From contig CANLHV010000008.1 of the NCBI GenBank assembly GCA_947490975.1, forward strand, positions 1 through 21,384: DNA of 21,384 nt. The letters are read 5' to 3'. Made by a program: the position numbers and the translations under genes. This document shows, in pieces, positions 7,824 to 16,019 of this stretch; positions within the stretch are counted from its first letter, which is position 1, and every line of letters starts with the position of its first letter. The stretch comes from Acidimicrobiaceae bacterium (GTDB taxonomy: Bacteria; Actinomycetota; Acidimicrobiia; Acidimicrobiales; Ilumatobacteraceae). Under the pieces are notes generated by a model, which saw nothing but the letters and a program-made list of their open reading frames with translations, was not told the DNA's origin and made no database searches.

Positions 7824-8782
7824 CTGCACTGAGATACTTCAGTCTTGGCCGCTTTGCTATGCGCGATGCACTGCTTTACACCGGTATAAAAAGTGGAGAT
7901 ACCGTTTTATTGCCTGAATTCATCTGTAGAGACTTGCTTTCGGCTGTTGCCGAAGTGGGAGCGAAATCTGTTTTCTATCAAGTTGATCAGACACTTAAAC
8001 CAGTTCATCTTGATTCGACTTTGCGACCGAAAGTGATAATTGCAGTTAACTACTTCGGCTTTGCCCAAGATCTTAAAGTGTTTCGAGAATTTGCCGACAA
8101 TACAGGGGCAATTGTCATTGAAGATAACGCGCACGGATTTTTAAGTCGCGATGAAGATGGGCACCTACTCGGCTATCGCGAACAATTTGGTATAACAAGT
8201 TTTCGAAAAACTTTGAATGTTGAAAATGGCGCATTTCTCGCGACCTCGCTGGCAGAACATGAACTAAAAGAACAACTGCCTTATATTGACTCATCCAAAC
8301 TAGGTCGCAGTAAATTACTGCAATTACTCCTCAAATTTGAGGCACGCACAAACATTCCGACTGTTGCGGTCGGCAGGTTTTTTTCTCGAATGTTTAGGTT
8401 CATCACAACCGGCTCTCAACTTCCAAAATCTGACAAGTTCGCCGAAACAAAAATTCCGGGCCTGCCAAATCCGCAGAGTCAAAGTATTGACTCGCTTAAA
8501 AATCTGGATGAAACTGCCGAAGTTGCGCGTCGTCGCAATTTGTATCTGAGAATTCAACCACAAGTAATTGCTGCTGGTGCAACACCGGTATTTGACGCAC
8601 TTCTCGCCAATACCTGCCCCTACGGGATGCCCATTTATGCGAACCACAACATAAAACGAAAGTTAAGCAAAATAGCCCGAAAGAATCGCGTGATTCTGAT
8701 GACTTGGCCAGATCTACCTGAAAATGTATTGCCAAGCGCCCCCGACTTTTATAAACAGGTCTGGTTGCTCAACTTCAAATGA
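7820..8782 (+). CDS. DegT/DnrJ/EryC1-like PLP-dependent enzyme
   Basis: A fold-type I PLP protein of 320 residues, shorter than typical DegT sugar aminotransferases (about 370-400). Recognisable parts are AVNYFGFAQDL, the PLP-ring-binding Asp102 in VIEDNAHGF, and the Schiff-base Lys130 in ITSFRKTLNVENGAF. Both key catalytic residues are present, so activity is likely. Candidate roles are transamination of a keto-sugar or a related group later acylated by the FemAB-like protein encoded next; this is inference. An in-frame ATG at 7778 would extend it 14 residues into the GT2 gene; the ATGA overlap at 7820 is preferred because it recurs at most junctions here. Family assignment is good, but this is a divergent clade and the substrate is unknown. 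Confidence 0.75.
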   Translation: MTALRYFSLGRFAMRDALLYTGIKSGDTVLLPEFICRDLLSAVAEVGAKSVFYQVDQTLKPVHLDSTLRPKVIIAVNYFGFAQDLKVFREFADNTGAIVIEDNAHGFLSRDEDGHLLGYREQFGITSFRKTLNVENGAFLATSLAEHELKEQLPYIDSSKLGRSKLLQLLLKFEARTNIPTVAVGRFFSRMFRFITTGSQLPKSDKFAETKIPGLPNPQSQSIDSLKNLDETAEVARRRNLYLRIQPQVIAAGATPVFDALLANTCPYGMPIYANHNIKRKLSKIARKNRVILMTWPDLPENVLPSAPDFYKQVWLLNFK

Positions 8783-9774
8783 AATCAACAATCAAATGGT
8801 CGCTCTGGACAGGTACCGATAGTCAATGGGATGCCCAAATACTGAACTTAGATTCGCCATGCGTTTACCAAAGTGCCAGCTGGGCGCGTCATCGCGCCAA
8901 TTTTGGATGGAGGGCGATTCGTTTCGTTAGCGAGACAAATAGCTGCTACGCCCAAGTTTTGTATAAGTCTGTCTTCAAACACGCCGTTGCCTGGATTCCT
9001 GGAGGCCCACTCGGCGACTTAACAGAACTAAACATGAACCTAGTTGCAATTATTCAACAAGTTACAAAAAATAGTCGTGTTTACGTTCGATTCAATTCAC
9101 TCAACACATCAGACGAAAGATGCGAGCAGGTTTTGTTAACTAATCGGTGGCGCCAAGCCGCAACAAAATTGTCTTCTGGTCTAAGTCTGAATTATGCCCT
9201 TGAAAAGGACGAAGCAGCAAGACGGAGTGCGCTATCAACGAACTGGAGTCGCAACTTGCGGCGTGGTGAAAGCCGAAATGCTCTGCCATATCTTTGGACG
9301 CAAGCATCCGTCGAAACGATCTCTGATCTATATCGACAACTCTCTGAATACAAGGATCTCACCGAGTCAAGCGAGATACCCAACGCAACCACAATTAGCT
9401 CTTTAGTCAACGACTGCAAAACTGAACTACGAATTTTCAGATGCGACGATGAAACAGGTAGGCCACTGTCAATGCGCGGCGCGCTTGTCTTTGGTGACAA
9501 AGCCTGGGATATTTTTGCCGCTGTTTCACCTCAGGGTCGAAAGCAATATTCGTCTCACGTCACTACGTGGGCGCTATTTAATTATTGTGCCTCCGAGCAC
9601 TGCACAACCTACGACCTCAGTGGCATTGACCCGATCAACAATAAAGGTGTCTACGACTTTAAACGTGGCACTGGCGCCACTGAAGTAAAATACATTGGCG
9701 AATGGGAAACAGGGTCTCCCTTCTACGTTCAGCCAATTGTCGGTAGACTTCTAAGGTATCGCAAAACTTTTTAG
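8779..9774 (+). CDS. FemAB/GNAT-like acyl or aminoacyl transferase
   Basis: The 331-residue protein shows the two-lobed GNAT architecture of FemABX and related exopolysaccharide acyltransferases. The N-terminal lobe has PCVYQSASWARHR and AWIPGGPLGDL. The C-terminal lobe ends with the characteristic YDLSGIDPINNKGVYDF followed by KRGTGATEVKYIGEW. FemABX proteins transfer amino acids from aminoacyl-tRNA to peptidoglycan precursors; relatives in exopolysaccharide loci probably acylate amino sugars or lipid-linked glycans. It overlaps the DegT-like gene as ATGA, which suggests the two act in sequence: one installs an amine, the other acylates it. That link is inference. No membrane segment is seen, so action at the cytosolic membrane face is likely. 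Confidence 0.8.
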   Translation: MKSTIKWSLWTGTDSQWDAQILNLDSPCVYQSASWARHRANFGWRAIRFVSETNSCYAQVLYKSVFKHAVAWIPGGPLGDLTELNMNLVAIIQQVTKNSRVYVRFNSLNTSDERCEQVLLTNRWRQAATKLSSGLSLNYALEKDEAARRSALSTNWSRNLRRGESRNALPYLWTQASVETISDLYRQLSEYKDLTESSEIPNATTISSLVNDCKTELRIFRCDDETGRPLSMRGALVFGDKAWDIFAAVSPQGRKQYSSHVTTWALFNYCASEHCTTYDLSGIDPINNKGVYDFKRGTGATEVKYIGEWETGSPFYVQPIVGRLLRYRKTF

Positions 9775-9819
9775 AGCTCAGAGTTGCGACTTCAGAATCA
9801 CTGAACGATTGACTTCAAA

Positions 9820-10569
9820 ATGAATCAGGTTAAGTATCGTCTCGCCAAACTAGTCGCTTCGGCGCAACGAACTAAGCCGAATTATCAAATTCATCGTCGT
9901 GTGCTGATGTATCACTCAATCAGTAACCACAAACAATCTGGCAAAGACACTTACACACTTTCACAGCAATACTTTGCTCAGCATGTCGAGCTGCTGCACC
10001 AACTTCACAAAACAGAGAACTCAAAGATAGTTAAGTTAGACAGCGTTGATAGTTCGGGGATCACAATTACTTTTGACGATGGCTACCGAGATACTTTAAC
10101 TATTGCTGCGCAAATTCTCAGTGAGAAAAGTCTCCCGTTCACAGTGTTTGTTTCGTCGGCGAATATAACTTCAGGAGACTCAAAATTCTTGAGTCGTCAA
10201 GAGTTGATTGAACTCAGTAAAACTTCAGGTGTAACTATCGGAAGCCATGGTCATGCACACACTCATTTGGGCGAGTTGTCACCGAGTGAAGTCTTCAGCG
10301 ATTTGCAGCACAGTAAAGACTGGCTTGAGCAGGTGATTCAACTACCGGTTACGACACTGAGCTACCCACATGGCTCTTATAACTCCGAAGTGTTACGGAT
10401 TGCTGCAGAAATTGGGTTCGAGTACGCGGCAACAAGCAAATGGGGTGTCTACGAATTTGGTACCCAAAAACTTGAAATCCCGCGCATTGACATCTGGAGC
10501 AACGACGACAGACGAGGTTTAGAACAAAAACTCTCGGGCAAGTGGGATTGGCTGAAACGATTTATCTGA
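9820..10569 (+). CDS. polysaccharide deacetylase (NodB homology domain)
   Basis: A carbohydrate esterase family 4 type protein of 249 residues. It has VLMYHSIS near the N-terminus, the TFDDGY motif (catalytic base and metal Asp at 86-87), the metal-binding SHGHAHTHL (His143 and His147 in the H-x3-H positions) and SYPHGSY. These are the canonical motifs for removing N-acetyl groups from GlcNAc-type residues with a divalent metal. No clear signal peptide is visible, so it may act in the cytosol on lipid-linked intermediates, or be exported in another way. It follows the FemAB-like gene after a 45-base gap, the largest in the cluster, and its TGA overlaps the next ATG by one base. Deacetylation could expose an amine for acylation. 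Confidence 0.9.
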   Translation: MNQVKYRLAKLVASAQRTKPNYQIHRRVLMYHSISNHKQSGKDTYTLSQQYFAQHVELLHQLHKTENSKIVKLDSVDSSGITITFDDGYRDTLTIAAQILSEKSLPFTVFVSSANITSGDSKFLSRQELIELSKTSGVTIGSHGHAHTHLGELSPSEVFSDLQHSKDWLEQVIQLPVTTLSYPHGSYNSEVLRIAAEIGFEYAATSKWGVYEFGTQKLEIPRIDIWSNDDRRGLEQKLSGKWDWLKRFI

Positions 10570-11378
10570 TGAGTGCTCAAAATGTCTCTGTTTCGGTGAT
10601 TGTCCCCGTATACAACAGTGCCACAACAATCTTGCGTGCGCTCGATTCGATCTTTAGACAGACGACTCAACCTCAAGAAATAATCATCGTTGATGACGCG
10701 AGCACCGACGATAGTTATGCCGTAATTGAAAAATACATCGAAAACAAACCAACTACAAAACTCTTGCGCTTCGCCTCTAACCGTGGGCCATCGGCCGCAC
10801 GAAATGCCGGATGGGCTGTTGCCTCTGGCGATTACGTTGCATTCTTAGATGCCGACGATGCATGGCACAACAAGAAACTTGAGACACAGTTTTTATTTAT
10901 GCAAGATAATCCAGAGTTTGCGATTACTGGTCATCAATATCGGGTAATAACTAAGTTCGAATCTGATGAAACAAACTTGAGTGGTGAGTTTGACGTCTCA
11001 ATATTCAATTTTCGAGATTTTTTAATCAAAAATAGGTTCAGTACTCCGACCGTGATGATCCACAAATCAGTTGACGAGCGATTTGACGAGCAACAAAGGT
11101 TTTCGGAAGATTATCTACTCTGGCTTCGAATAATCGCCAGACATAACCGTGGCGCATTCATAAAACAACCGATGGCTCACCTGTTCAAGCCGACGTATGG
11201 TGCTGGTGGAATCAGTGGCAGAATGTTTGAGATGTATCGAGGCGAACTCGCAAACGCAGGTGCACTTCGGCAGCAAAAACTTATCTCGATGAGTACCGGC
11301 CTGATCTGGCGCGTTTGGTTGACGATCAAATTTGTGGTTCGGTTAACACAACGACCGTTACGAAAATCACGTAATTAA
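10569..11378 (+). CDS. glycosyltransferase family 2
   Basis: A 269-residue GT-A transferase with SVSVIVPVYNSATT at the start, a classical IIIVDDASTDDS donor-site element, GPSAARNAGW, the DXD motif FLDADDAWH and the late FSEDYLLWLRI catalytic region. It is a textbook GT2, closer to the consensus than the GT2 at 6921. The ATG at 10569 shares its A with the TGA of the deacetylase gene (TGATG); an in-frame ATG at 10542 would add nine residues inside that gene and is not preferred. A two-base gap separates it from the Wzy-like gene. It likely adds a further sugar to the repeat unit; donor unknown. Confidence 0.9.
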   Translation: MSAQNVSVSVIVPVYNSATTILRALDSIFRQTTQPQEIIIVDDASTDDSYAVIEKYIENKPTTKLLRFASNRGPSAARNAGWAVASGDYVAFLDADDAWHNKKLETQFLFMQDNPEFAITGHQYRVITKFESDETNLSGEFDVSIFNFRDFLIKNRFSTPTVMIHKSVDERFDEQQRFSEDYLLWLRIIARHNRGAFIKQPMAHLFKPTYGAGGISGRMFEMYRGELANAGALRQQKLISMSTGLIWRVWLTIKFVVRLTQRPLRKSRN

Positions 11379-11380
11379 CG

Positions 11381-12502
11381 ATGACTCTTTATCTTGTTCA
11401 ATCGCTACTTTTGGGTGGAGTGCTGGTATTAATCGCCCGAAAGCCGCGTGGCTTTAATACATACCAGCTATTGCTCGCAGCTGTTTGGACTGCGGCCGTG
11501 ATTGCCATTCGATTCAAATATGGCACTGACCAAGTTACTTTTTATTCAAACGATCAAGAGACCCAAATATTTCTTGTAAATAGATTTATTAAATACGGGC
11601 TCAGTTTCTCGCCGAATATTGCGATCAGCGACCGATATTTGGTGGTAATACCAGTTCGAATGTTGGACCTCTTTGGAATTGATCAATTGCTGGCGTTCAA
11701 ATTCTTACAGGCGATCAGTCTCAGTTATATCTACAAACTTTGCAGCGATTTCTTGGCGCGCGAGGGCATTACTGTAAAACTATGGCACGCCATATTTTTT
11801 GCCGGACCGTTGTTCATTTTTCTCTCAACTATTGGTTTGCGTGACCTTGAAATCGCCCTCTTTGCGACTTATTTTTTTATTGGTCGATCAACCTCACTCA
11901 AACTTGTTTCGCTTGTTGCAACGCTGCTGTTACGCCCTCACTTGGCTTTGGCTCTTATCTTTGGCTGGATAGTCGCAAACTATCTTCAAAAATTTCAACC
12001 CAAACGAATCTATTTCGCCATTATTGGGTTGGTCATGGGTGCGTTTGCCCTCGGCGGTTATGGGTATTCAGCTGGCAGCTTTTTAAAATATCAAAATGAC
12101 ATTCTGACGCCACGCGTATTCGAACAAGTAGTTTGGTGGCGGTTTTTTTCAAACTTGGTTGGCTTGCAGTTTCTTACGTTTACAGATCTCGTGGTAAAGA
12201 TGCCTATTAGTCAATTGATTGCACTGCGACTTTTCTTTGTTGATACATTTGCAGTTCCGTTGCTATTTGTTTTTACATTGTTTGCGACCTCATCGAAATT
12301 TTCAGTGATGCGCATTCAGGTGTTCGTGTCATTTGCTTTCTTTCTTGGACTTATCGCGCAAACAAACTTCAACAGTTCGCGACAAAATTTGCCTTTCCTC
12401 TCGGCCATGGGCGTTCTCGGATTAGTGGGCATACTCAAATCTAGAAACACTGATTACGAACCACGCCTATCAAATGTCCGGCGTGTCAAATCAAATTCAT
12501 GA
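11381..12502 (+). CDS. polytopic membrane protein, putative oligosaccharide repeat-unit polymerase (Wzy/EpsG-like)
   Basis: A 373-residue hydrophobic protein with about ten predicted helices by eye, beginning at the first residues (YLVQSLLLGGVLVLIA). Between helices are charged and aromatic loops, including FKYGTDQVTFYSNDQETQIF and a late NFNSSRQNLPF. Wzy and EpsG polymerases are poorly conserved and recognised mainly by topology and location. This is the only polytopic protein in the glycan cluster apart from the initiating transferase, so a polymerase is the best guess. A flippase is less likely because Wzx proteins usually have 12-14 helices and a different profile. Stop overlaps the next start as ATGA. 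The functional call is inference. Confidence 0.55.
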   Translation: MTLYLVQSLLLGGVLVLIARKPRGFNTYQLLLAAVWTAAVIAIRFKYGTDQVTFYSNDQETQIFLVNRFIKYGLSFSPNIAISDRYLVVIPVRMLDLFGIDQLLAFKFLQAISLSYIYKLCSDFLAREGITVKLWHAIFFAGPLFIFLSTIGLRDLEIALFATYFFIGRSTSLKLVSLVATLLLRPHLALALIFGWIVANYLQKFQPKRIYFAIIGLVMGAFALGGYGYSAGSFLKYQNDILTPRVFEQVVWWRFFSNLVGLQFLTFTDLVVKMPISQLIALRLFFVDTFAVPLLFVFTLFATSSKFSVMRIQVFVSFAFFLGLIAQTNFNSSRQNLPFLSAMGVLGLVGILKSRNTDYEPRLSNVRRVKSNS

Positions 12503-13635
12503 ATGTTGTGCCAAGACATCTCGTATATGTAATTACTGAAGATTGGTTTTTTGCATCACACTTTCTAGATCGAGCAAAAGCCGCCGTTGGTGAGGGATAC
12601 AAAGTCAGTGTTATAACTCGCTGTCGTGAAACTGCACGAGAGTTTCGACAATATGGTCTCGCTCCGATAAACATTGAGTTTTCTCGACGTGGACTCAACC
12701 CAATTACTGAGCTGATCACCATTTTTCGATTGCGTAAGATTCTTAAACGAATCAAGCCCGATATTGTGCACAATGTCGCCTTGAAACCAGTCGTGCTTGG
12801 TTCGCTGGCAGCCCAGTTTGCCGGAGTGCGAAACATAGTCAATGCACCAGTTGGTATGGGTTATGTTTTCACCTCGGAAGAAAATAAAGCCCGAATTTTG
12901 CGTCCGATCGTAAAGGCTTTGATTCGCTATTCGCTCGGCCGACAAGCGCGTCGCGTGATAATCGAAAACAACGATGACTTCAACAACCTGGTTGCTGGTG
13001 GTTTTGCCAAAAATGATTCGATTGCCCTAATCAAAGGTGCTGGGGTAGACACCGAAAAATTTGACTACAAACCAGAGCCCGATGGTCAAGTGCGAGTGAT
13101 CATGGTCTCGCGGTTGTTGCGCGACAAAGGCGTACAAGAATTTACCGATGCGGCGACACTTGTCAAAGCACGCGAAAGCACTGTGCAGTTCGTTTTAGTT
13201 GGTGACGTTGACGACGGCAATCCGACATCGTTGACTGCCGAGCAACTCACCGAATTACGAAAATCACGAGATGTGACCTGGCTCGGGGCGCGAACCGATA
13301 TCTCTGAACTTCTTGCCGATAGTCACGTTGCTTGTTTACCGTCTTATCGTGAAGGTCTACCAAAGTCATTAATTGAAGCCGCTTCAGCCGGTAGACCGAT
13401 TGTGACCACTGATGTGCCTGGGTGTCGTGAAGTTGTTACTCATATGGTTAACGGCCTACTGGTGCAACCACGCGACGTAACGGCGTTGGCTTCGGCGATC
13501 GAAAAACTAGTGAACGATCCGAAATTGCGGCAGTCAATGGGTAAAGAAAATCGGCATAAAGCAGAGTCTGAGTACGCGAATGAAATAATTATTGCCCAAA
13601 CCCATGGCGTTTACGATTCGTTCTACAAATCATGA
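12499..13635 (+). CDS. glycosyltransferase family 4 (CapM/PglA-like)
   Basis: A GT-B retaining transferase of 378 residues. The N-terminal domain has the acceptor-side pattern KRIKPDIVHNVALKPVVLG typical of capsule and O-antigen GT4 enzymes, followed by GMGYVF. The C-terminal domain has VIMVSRLLRDKGVQEF and the E-x7-E nucleotide-sugar motif REGLPKSLIEA (Glu285, Glu293), then GCREVV. Members often add the second sugar to a polyprenyl-diphosphate-linked HexNAc, which fits the initiating-transferase gene two positions downstream. Both ends overlap neighbours as ATGA. The family is certain; donor and acceptor are inferred only from position. Confidence 0.92.
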   Translation: MNVVPRHLVYVITEDWFFASHFLDRAKAAVGEGYKVSVITRCRETAREFRQYGLAPINIEFSRRGLNPITELITIFRLRKILKRIKPDIVHNVALKPVVLGSLAAQFAGVRNIVNAPVGMGYVFTSEENKARILRPIVKALIRYSLGRQARRVIIENNDDFNNLVAGGFAKNDSIALIKGAGVDTEKFDYKPEPDGQVRVIMVSRLLRDKGVQEFTDAATLVKARESTVQFVLVGDVDDGNPTSLTAEQLTELRKSRDVTWLGARTDISELLADSHVACLPSYREGLPKSLIEAASAGRPIVTTDVPGCREVVTHMVNGLLVQPRDVTALASAIEKLVNDPKLRQSMGKENRHKAESEYANEIIIAQTHGVYDSFYKS

Positions 13636-14534
13636 AAATTCTTGTCACTGGCGCAACCGGATTTATCGGCTCTCACCTTGTGCCGTTTTTGAAAAATCAC
13701 CACGAAGTCTCAACTCTCAACGCCCGAGAAGTTAAAGCAACTAACCGTGCGTGGCAAAGTCAAGTCGACGCGTGCGAGGTGCTAGTTCACTTGGCAGGTC
13801 GAGCCCATGTGTCTTCAAACTCATCTGATTTAGACATGTATAAAGCGATCAACACTGACTTGACTGAAACACTTGCCAACCAAATGTCGCTGACAGGTAA
13901 GCACATGGTTTTTGTCAGCACCTCGGTTGTCTACGGAAATCAAAGCCGTGAGGGTAAGCCATTCATAGTCAACGACCAGTTACACGCAGCTTCGCCATAC
14001 GCGAGTTCAAAAATTGCTGCGGAAGATGTATTGCAAAAAATCAGTTCGCAAAATCGTTTCACCTTCACGATTATTCGCCCACCACTCGTTTATGGCCCTG
14101 AAGTTAAAGCAAACTTTTTGTCGATGATGAAATGGATAGATAGTGGCGTACCTTTGCCATTAGGAAGCGCTCGAAATTTGCGCAGTTTTGTGAGTGTGCG
14201 AAATCTGGCCGACCTGATTCAAAACTGCGCCACAAATACAGCAGCAAAAAATCAAGTTTTTAATGTTTCAGATGACCATGACGTCTCAACAACAGAACTG
14301 CTGAAAACAATTGGCGCTGCGATGAATAAGCCAGCACGTTTAATCAAAGTGCCGCTGTCGGTCTTGAAATTAGGCAGTCAAATTATTGGTAAACCTCGCG
14401 CATACGACGGACTTTGCGGATCATTTCAGTTAGATATTTCTCAAACGAGACAGAAACTTGACTGGCGGCCACCTTTTAGCTTGCAAGAAGAAATAGCCGC
14501 GACAGTTGCGTGGTACCAAAGCGGGAAAAAATGA
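13632..14534 (+). CDS. WbpK/WbnF-like NAD-dependent epimerase/dehydratase (putative UDP-4-keto-sugar reductase)
   Basis: An extended SDR of 300 residues with VTGATGFIGSHL (Gly7, Gly10, Gly13), STSVVYG and an intact catalytic YASSK (Tyr123, Lys127). RPPLVYGPEVKANF and RNLRSFVSVRNL are typical of the group that reduces UDP-4-keto-6-deoxy-HexNAc to UDP-FucNAc or UDP-QuiNAc. In many O-antigen clusters such a gene directly precedes a WbpL-type initiating transferase, as here. The 4,6-dehydratase that would supply the keto-sugar is not in the window. Both ends overlap as ATGA. The contrast with the YAQTH motif of the other SDR at 5971 suggests different roles. Confidence 0.82.
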   Translation: MKILVTGATGFIGSHLVPFLKNHHEVSTLNAREVKATNRAWQSQVDACEVLVHLAGRAHVSSNSSDLDMYKAINTDLTETLANQMSLTGKHMVFVSTSVVYGNQSREGKPFIVNDQLHAASPYASSKIAAEDVLQKISSQNRFTFTIIRPPLVYGPEVKANFLSMMKWIDSGVPLPLGSARNLRSFVSVRNLADLIQNCATNTAAKNQVFNVSDDHDVSTTELLKTIGAAMNKPARLIKVPLSVLKLGSQIIGKPRAYDGLCGSFQLDISQTRQKLDWRPPFSLQEEIAATVAWYQSGKK

Positions 14535-15541
14535 TTTATTTAGTTCCAGTTCTAGCGATTGCCAGCTTTGTACTAACTGCGACAATTAGAAAACGCGCGA
14601 TCATAAATAATCACCTAGATATACCCAATGAGCGAAGTTCGCACTCTTTGCCAACACCTCGTGGTGCAGGTATCGCAATTGTTGCAACATTTTTTGTTGG
14701 GCTTTTGGTTTTACTAATCAATGACGCAATCTCAGGTCGAGATTTCTTCACAGTTGCAGCACCCGGTTTTATAGTTGCCTTAATCGGACGACTAGACGAT
14801 CTCGGTCGAGTAACTTCAGCAAAGTTACGACTGGTCGGACACTTTATTTGTGCATCAATCACCGTTTGGCTCGCCACTGGCTTGCCAGCGTTGCCGCTAA
14901 CAGAATCGATAATTGATTTCGGCGTTGCTGGCGACATTGCTGCTGTTGTTTACTTGGTTTGGATGCTCAACTTGTTTAACTTCATGGATGGCATCGATCT
15001 GATCACTGGTATTCAAACATTCACGACATGTCTGGGCGCAGCGATTTTGCTAGCGGTCAGCACAGATAGCGACTTATGGTTGCTTGTCGCTGTGTTGGCA
15101 GCTGCAGTATTTGGTTTTATGTACTTTAATTTGCCACCCGCAAAAATTTTTCTTGGTGATGTTGGCAGTGGTTTCATTGGATTTACCATCGGCGCGATAT
15201 CGCTTGTCGTGGCCAAAGACGAACCTTTAGTTGCATGGGCGATGATTATCTTGCTTGGTGTTTTTGTTACGGATTCAACGGTTACTTTGCTTCGAAGGCT
15301 CTTGATGCGTGAACATGTCTATGTTGCACACCGCACACATGCGTATCAGCATCTAAGCAAAAAACTAAACCGTCATTTGCCAGTTTCGGTAGGCGTTGGA
15401 GCAATTAATTTGTTTTTCTTACTGCCTATCGCTTGGCTCGTCTCTGAGTCAGTGATTATCCCGATTTTCGGAATACTGATTGCCTATGTGCCACTCGTAA
15501 TAGTTGTCGTGTTGCTCAAAGCCGGCAAAAAAATCAACTAA
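14531..15541 (+). CDS. polyprenyl-phosphate HexNAc-1-phosphate transferase (WecA/WbpL/MraY family)
   Basis: This integral membrane enzyme of 336 residues and about ten helices transfers a sugar 1-phosphate from a UDP-sugar to polyprenyl phosphate, starting the lipid-linked repeat unit. Seen motifs are RSSHSLPTPRGAG (35-47), the catalytic Asp-Asp pair at 89-90 in GRLDDLG, NLFNFMDGID (147-156), FLGDVGSGFIGF and the cytosolic His loop HRTHAYQH. The ATG at 14531 gives an ATGA overlap with the WbpK-like gene and starts just before the first helix; an upstream in-frame start at 14510 adds seven residues. The 3' end overlaps the convergent minus-strand gene by eight bases. The WbpK-WbpL-like pairing suggests FucNAc-1-P or QuiNAc-1-P rather than GlcNAc-1-P, as inference. 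Confidence 0.92.
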   Translation: MIYLVPVLAIASFVLTATIRKRAIINNHLDIPNERSSHSLPTPRGAGIAIVATFFVGLLVLLINDAISGRDFFTVAAPGFIVALIGRLDDLGRVTSAKLRLVGHFICASITVWLATGLPALPLTESIIDFGVAGDIAAVVYLVWMLNLFNFMDGIDLITGIQTFTTCLGAAILLAVSTDSDLWLLVAVLAAAVFGFMYFNLPPAKIFLGDVGSGFIGFTIGAISLVVAKDEPLVAWAMIILLGVFVTDSTVTLLRRLLMREHVYVAHRTHAYQHLSKKLNRHLPVSVGVGAINLFFLLPIAWLVSESVIIPIFGILIAYVPLVIVVVLLKAGKKIN

Positions 15542-15983
15542 GTTTTTTTAGACAAACAAGCGGAATACGCCGTGCGGTTTTGGTTTGATATTCTGCGAAG
15601 CCAGGCCAAATTGCAACTAGTGAATCCCAAACTTTTTGACGGTGCTCGCCTGCAGCGCCACTCTCTTCATAGGTAGAAGCCTCACAATCAAAAACTTCGG
15701 GCCCGACTTGAATCGTCACCTTTTGATCTGCCACGAGATTTTCGTACCAAAGTGGATTATTTGGTGCTCCGCCTTTTGATGCAACGATCACAAAATCTTC
15801 GCCGTCTCGACCATAAATCAGGGCTGTGCGCCGTAATTCGCCGGATTTGCGCCCAGTTGTAGTCAATAACAACGTCGGCACACCACGCCAGATATGACCT
15901 TCTTGGCCGTTGCTATCAACGTATGAACGAATGTGATCTTGCACCCAGCCAACTGGGCTATCCACGATTTTTGCTGATGTCAT
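15534..15983 (-). CDS. deazaflavin (F420)-dependent nitroreductase-family oxidoreductase
   Basis: A 149-residue split-barrel protein of the Ddn/F420-binding family common in Actinomycetota. It shows LLLTTTGRKSGELRRTAL (38-55, with the TTTGRKSG phosphate-binding turn at 41-48), YGRDGEDFVIVASKGGAPNNP, WYENLVAD and a C-terminal TARRIPLVCL, all typical in order and spacing. Family members use reduced F420 for hydride transfer to quinones, nitro compounds or other substrates; the natural substrate here is unknown. It is transcribed towards the glycan cluster and overlaps its last gene by eight bases, and it is divergent from rmuC. The ATG start is supported by a candidate -10 six bases upstream. 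It is probably unrelated to the glycan pathway and marks the edge of that cluster. Confidence 0.9.
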   Translation of the reverse strand: MTSAKIVDSPVGWVQDHIRSYVDSNGQEGHIWRGVPTLLLTTTGRKSGELRRTALIYGRDGEDFVIVASKGGAPNNPLWYENLVADQKVTIQVGPEVFDCEASTYEESGAAGEHRQKVWDSLVAIWPGFAEYQTKTARRIPLVCLKKLS

Positions 15984-15989
15984 GTGGTC

Positions 15990-15995
15990 AATCTA
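15990..15995 (-). promoter_or_regulatory. candidate leaderless -10 element for the F420-type oxidoreductase
   Basis: On the minus strand the hexamer TAGATT fits TANNNT and ends six bases before the ATG at 15983. This implies a leaderless mRNA starting at or near the A of the start codon. It sits in the 36-base gap between the divergent oxidoreductase and rmuC genes. There is no strong -35 match. Confidence 0.35.
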
Positions 15996-16019
15996 GCGAC
16001 ACCCCCATGCCACACTGTG

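Noticed and set aside
9791..9805. TTCAG-aatca-CTGAA inverted repeat in the 45-base gap before the deacetylase gene
   Set aside because: A five-base stem in a short AT-rich gap is expected by chance; no promoter hexamers with good spacing nearby.
15527..15551. A7 tract, short spacer and T7 tract around the convergent ends at 15534-15541
   Set aside because: It could look like a bidirectional terminator, but the stem would be only A:T pairs with no GC core, and it overlaps both coding ends.
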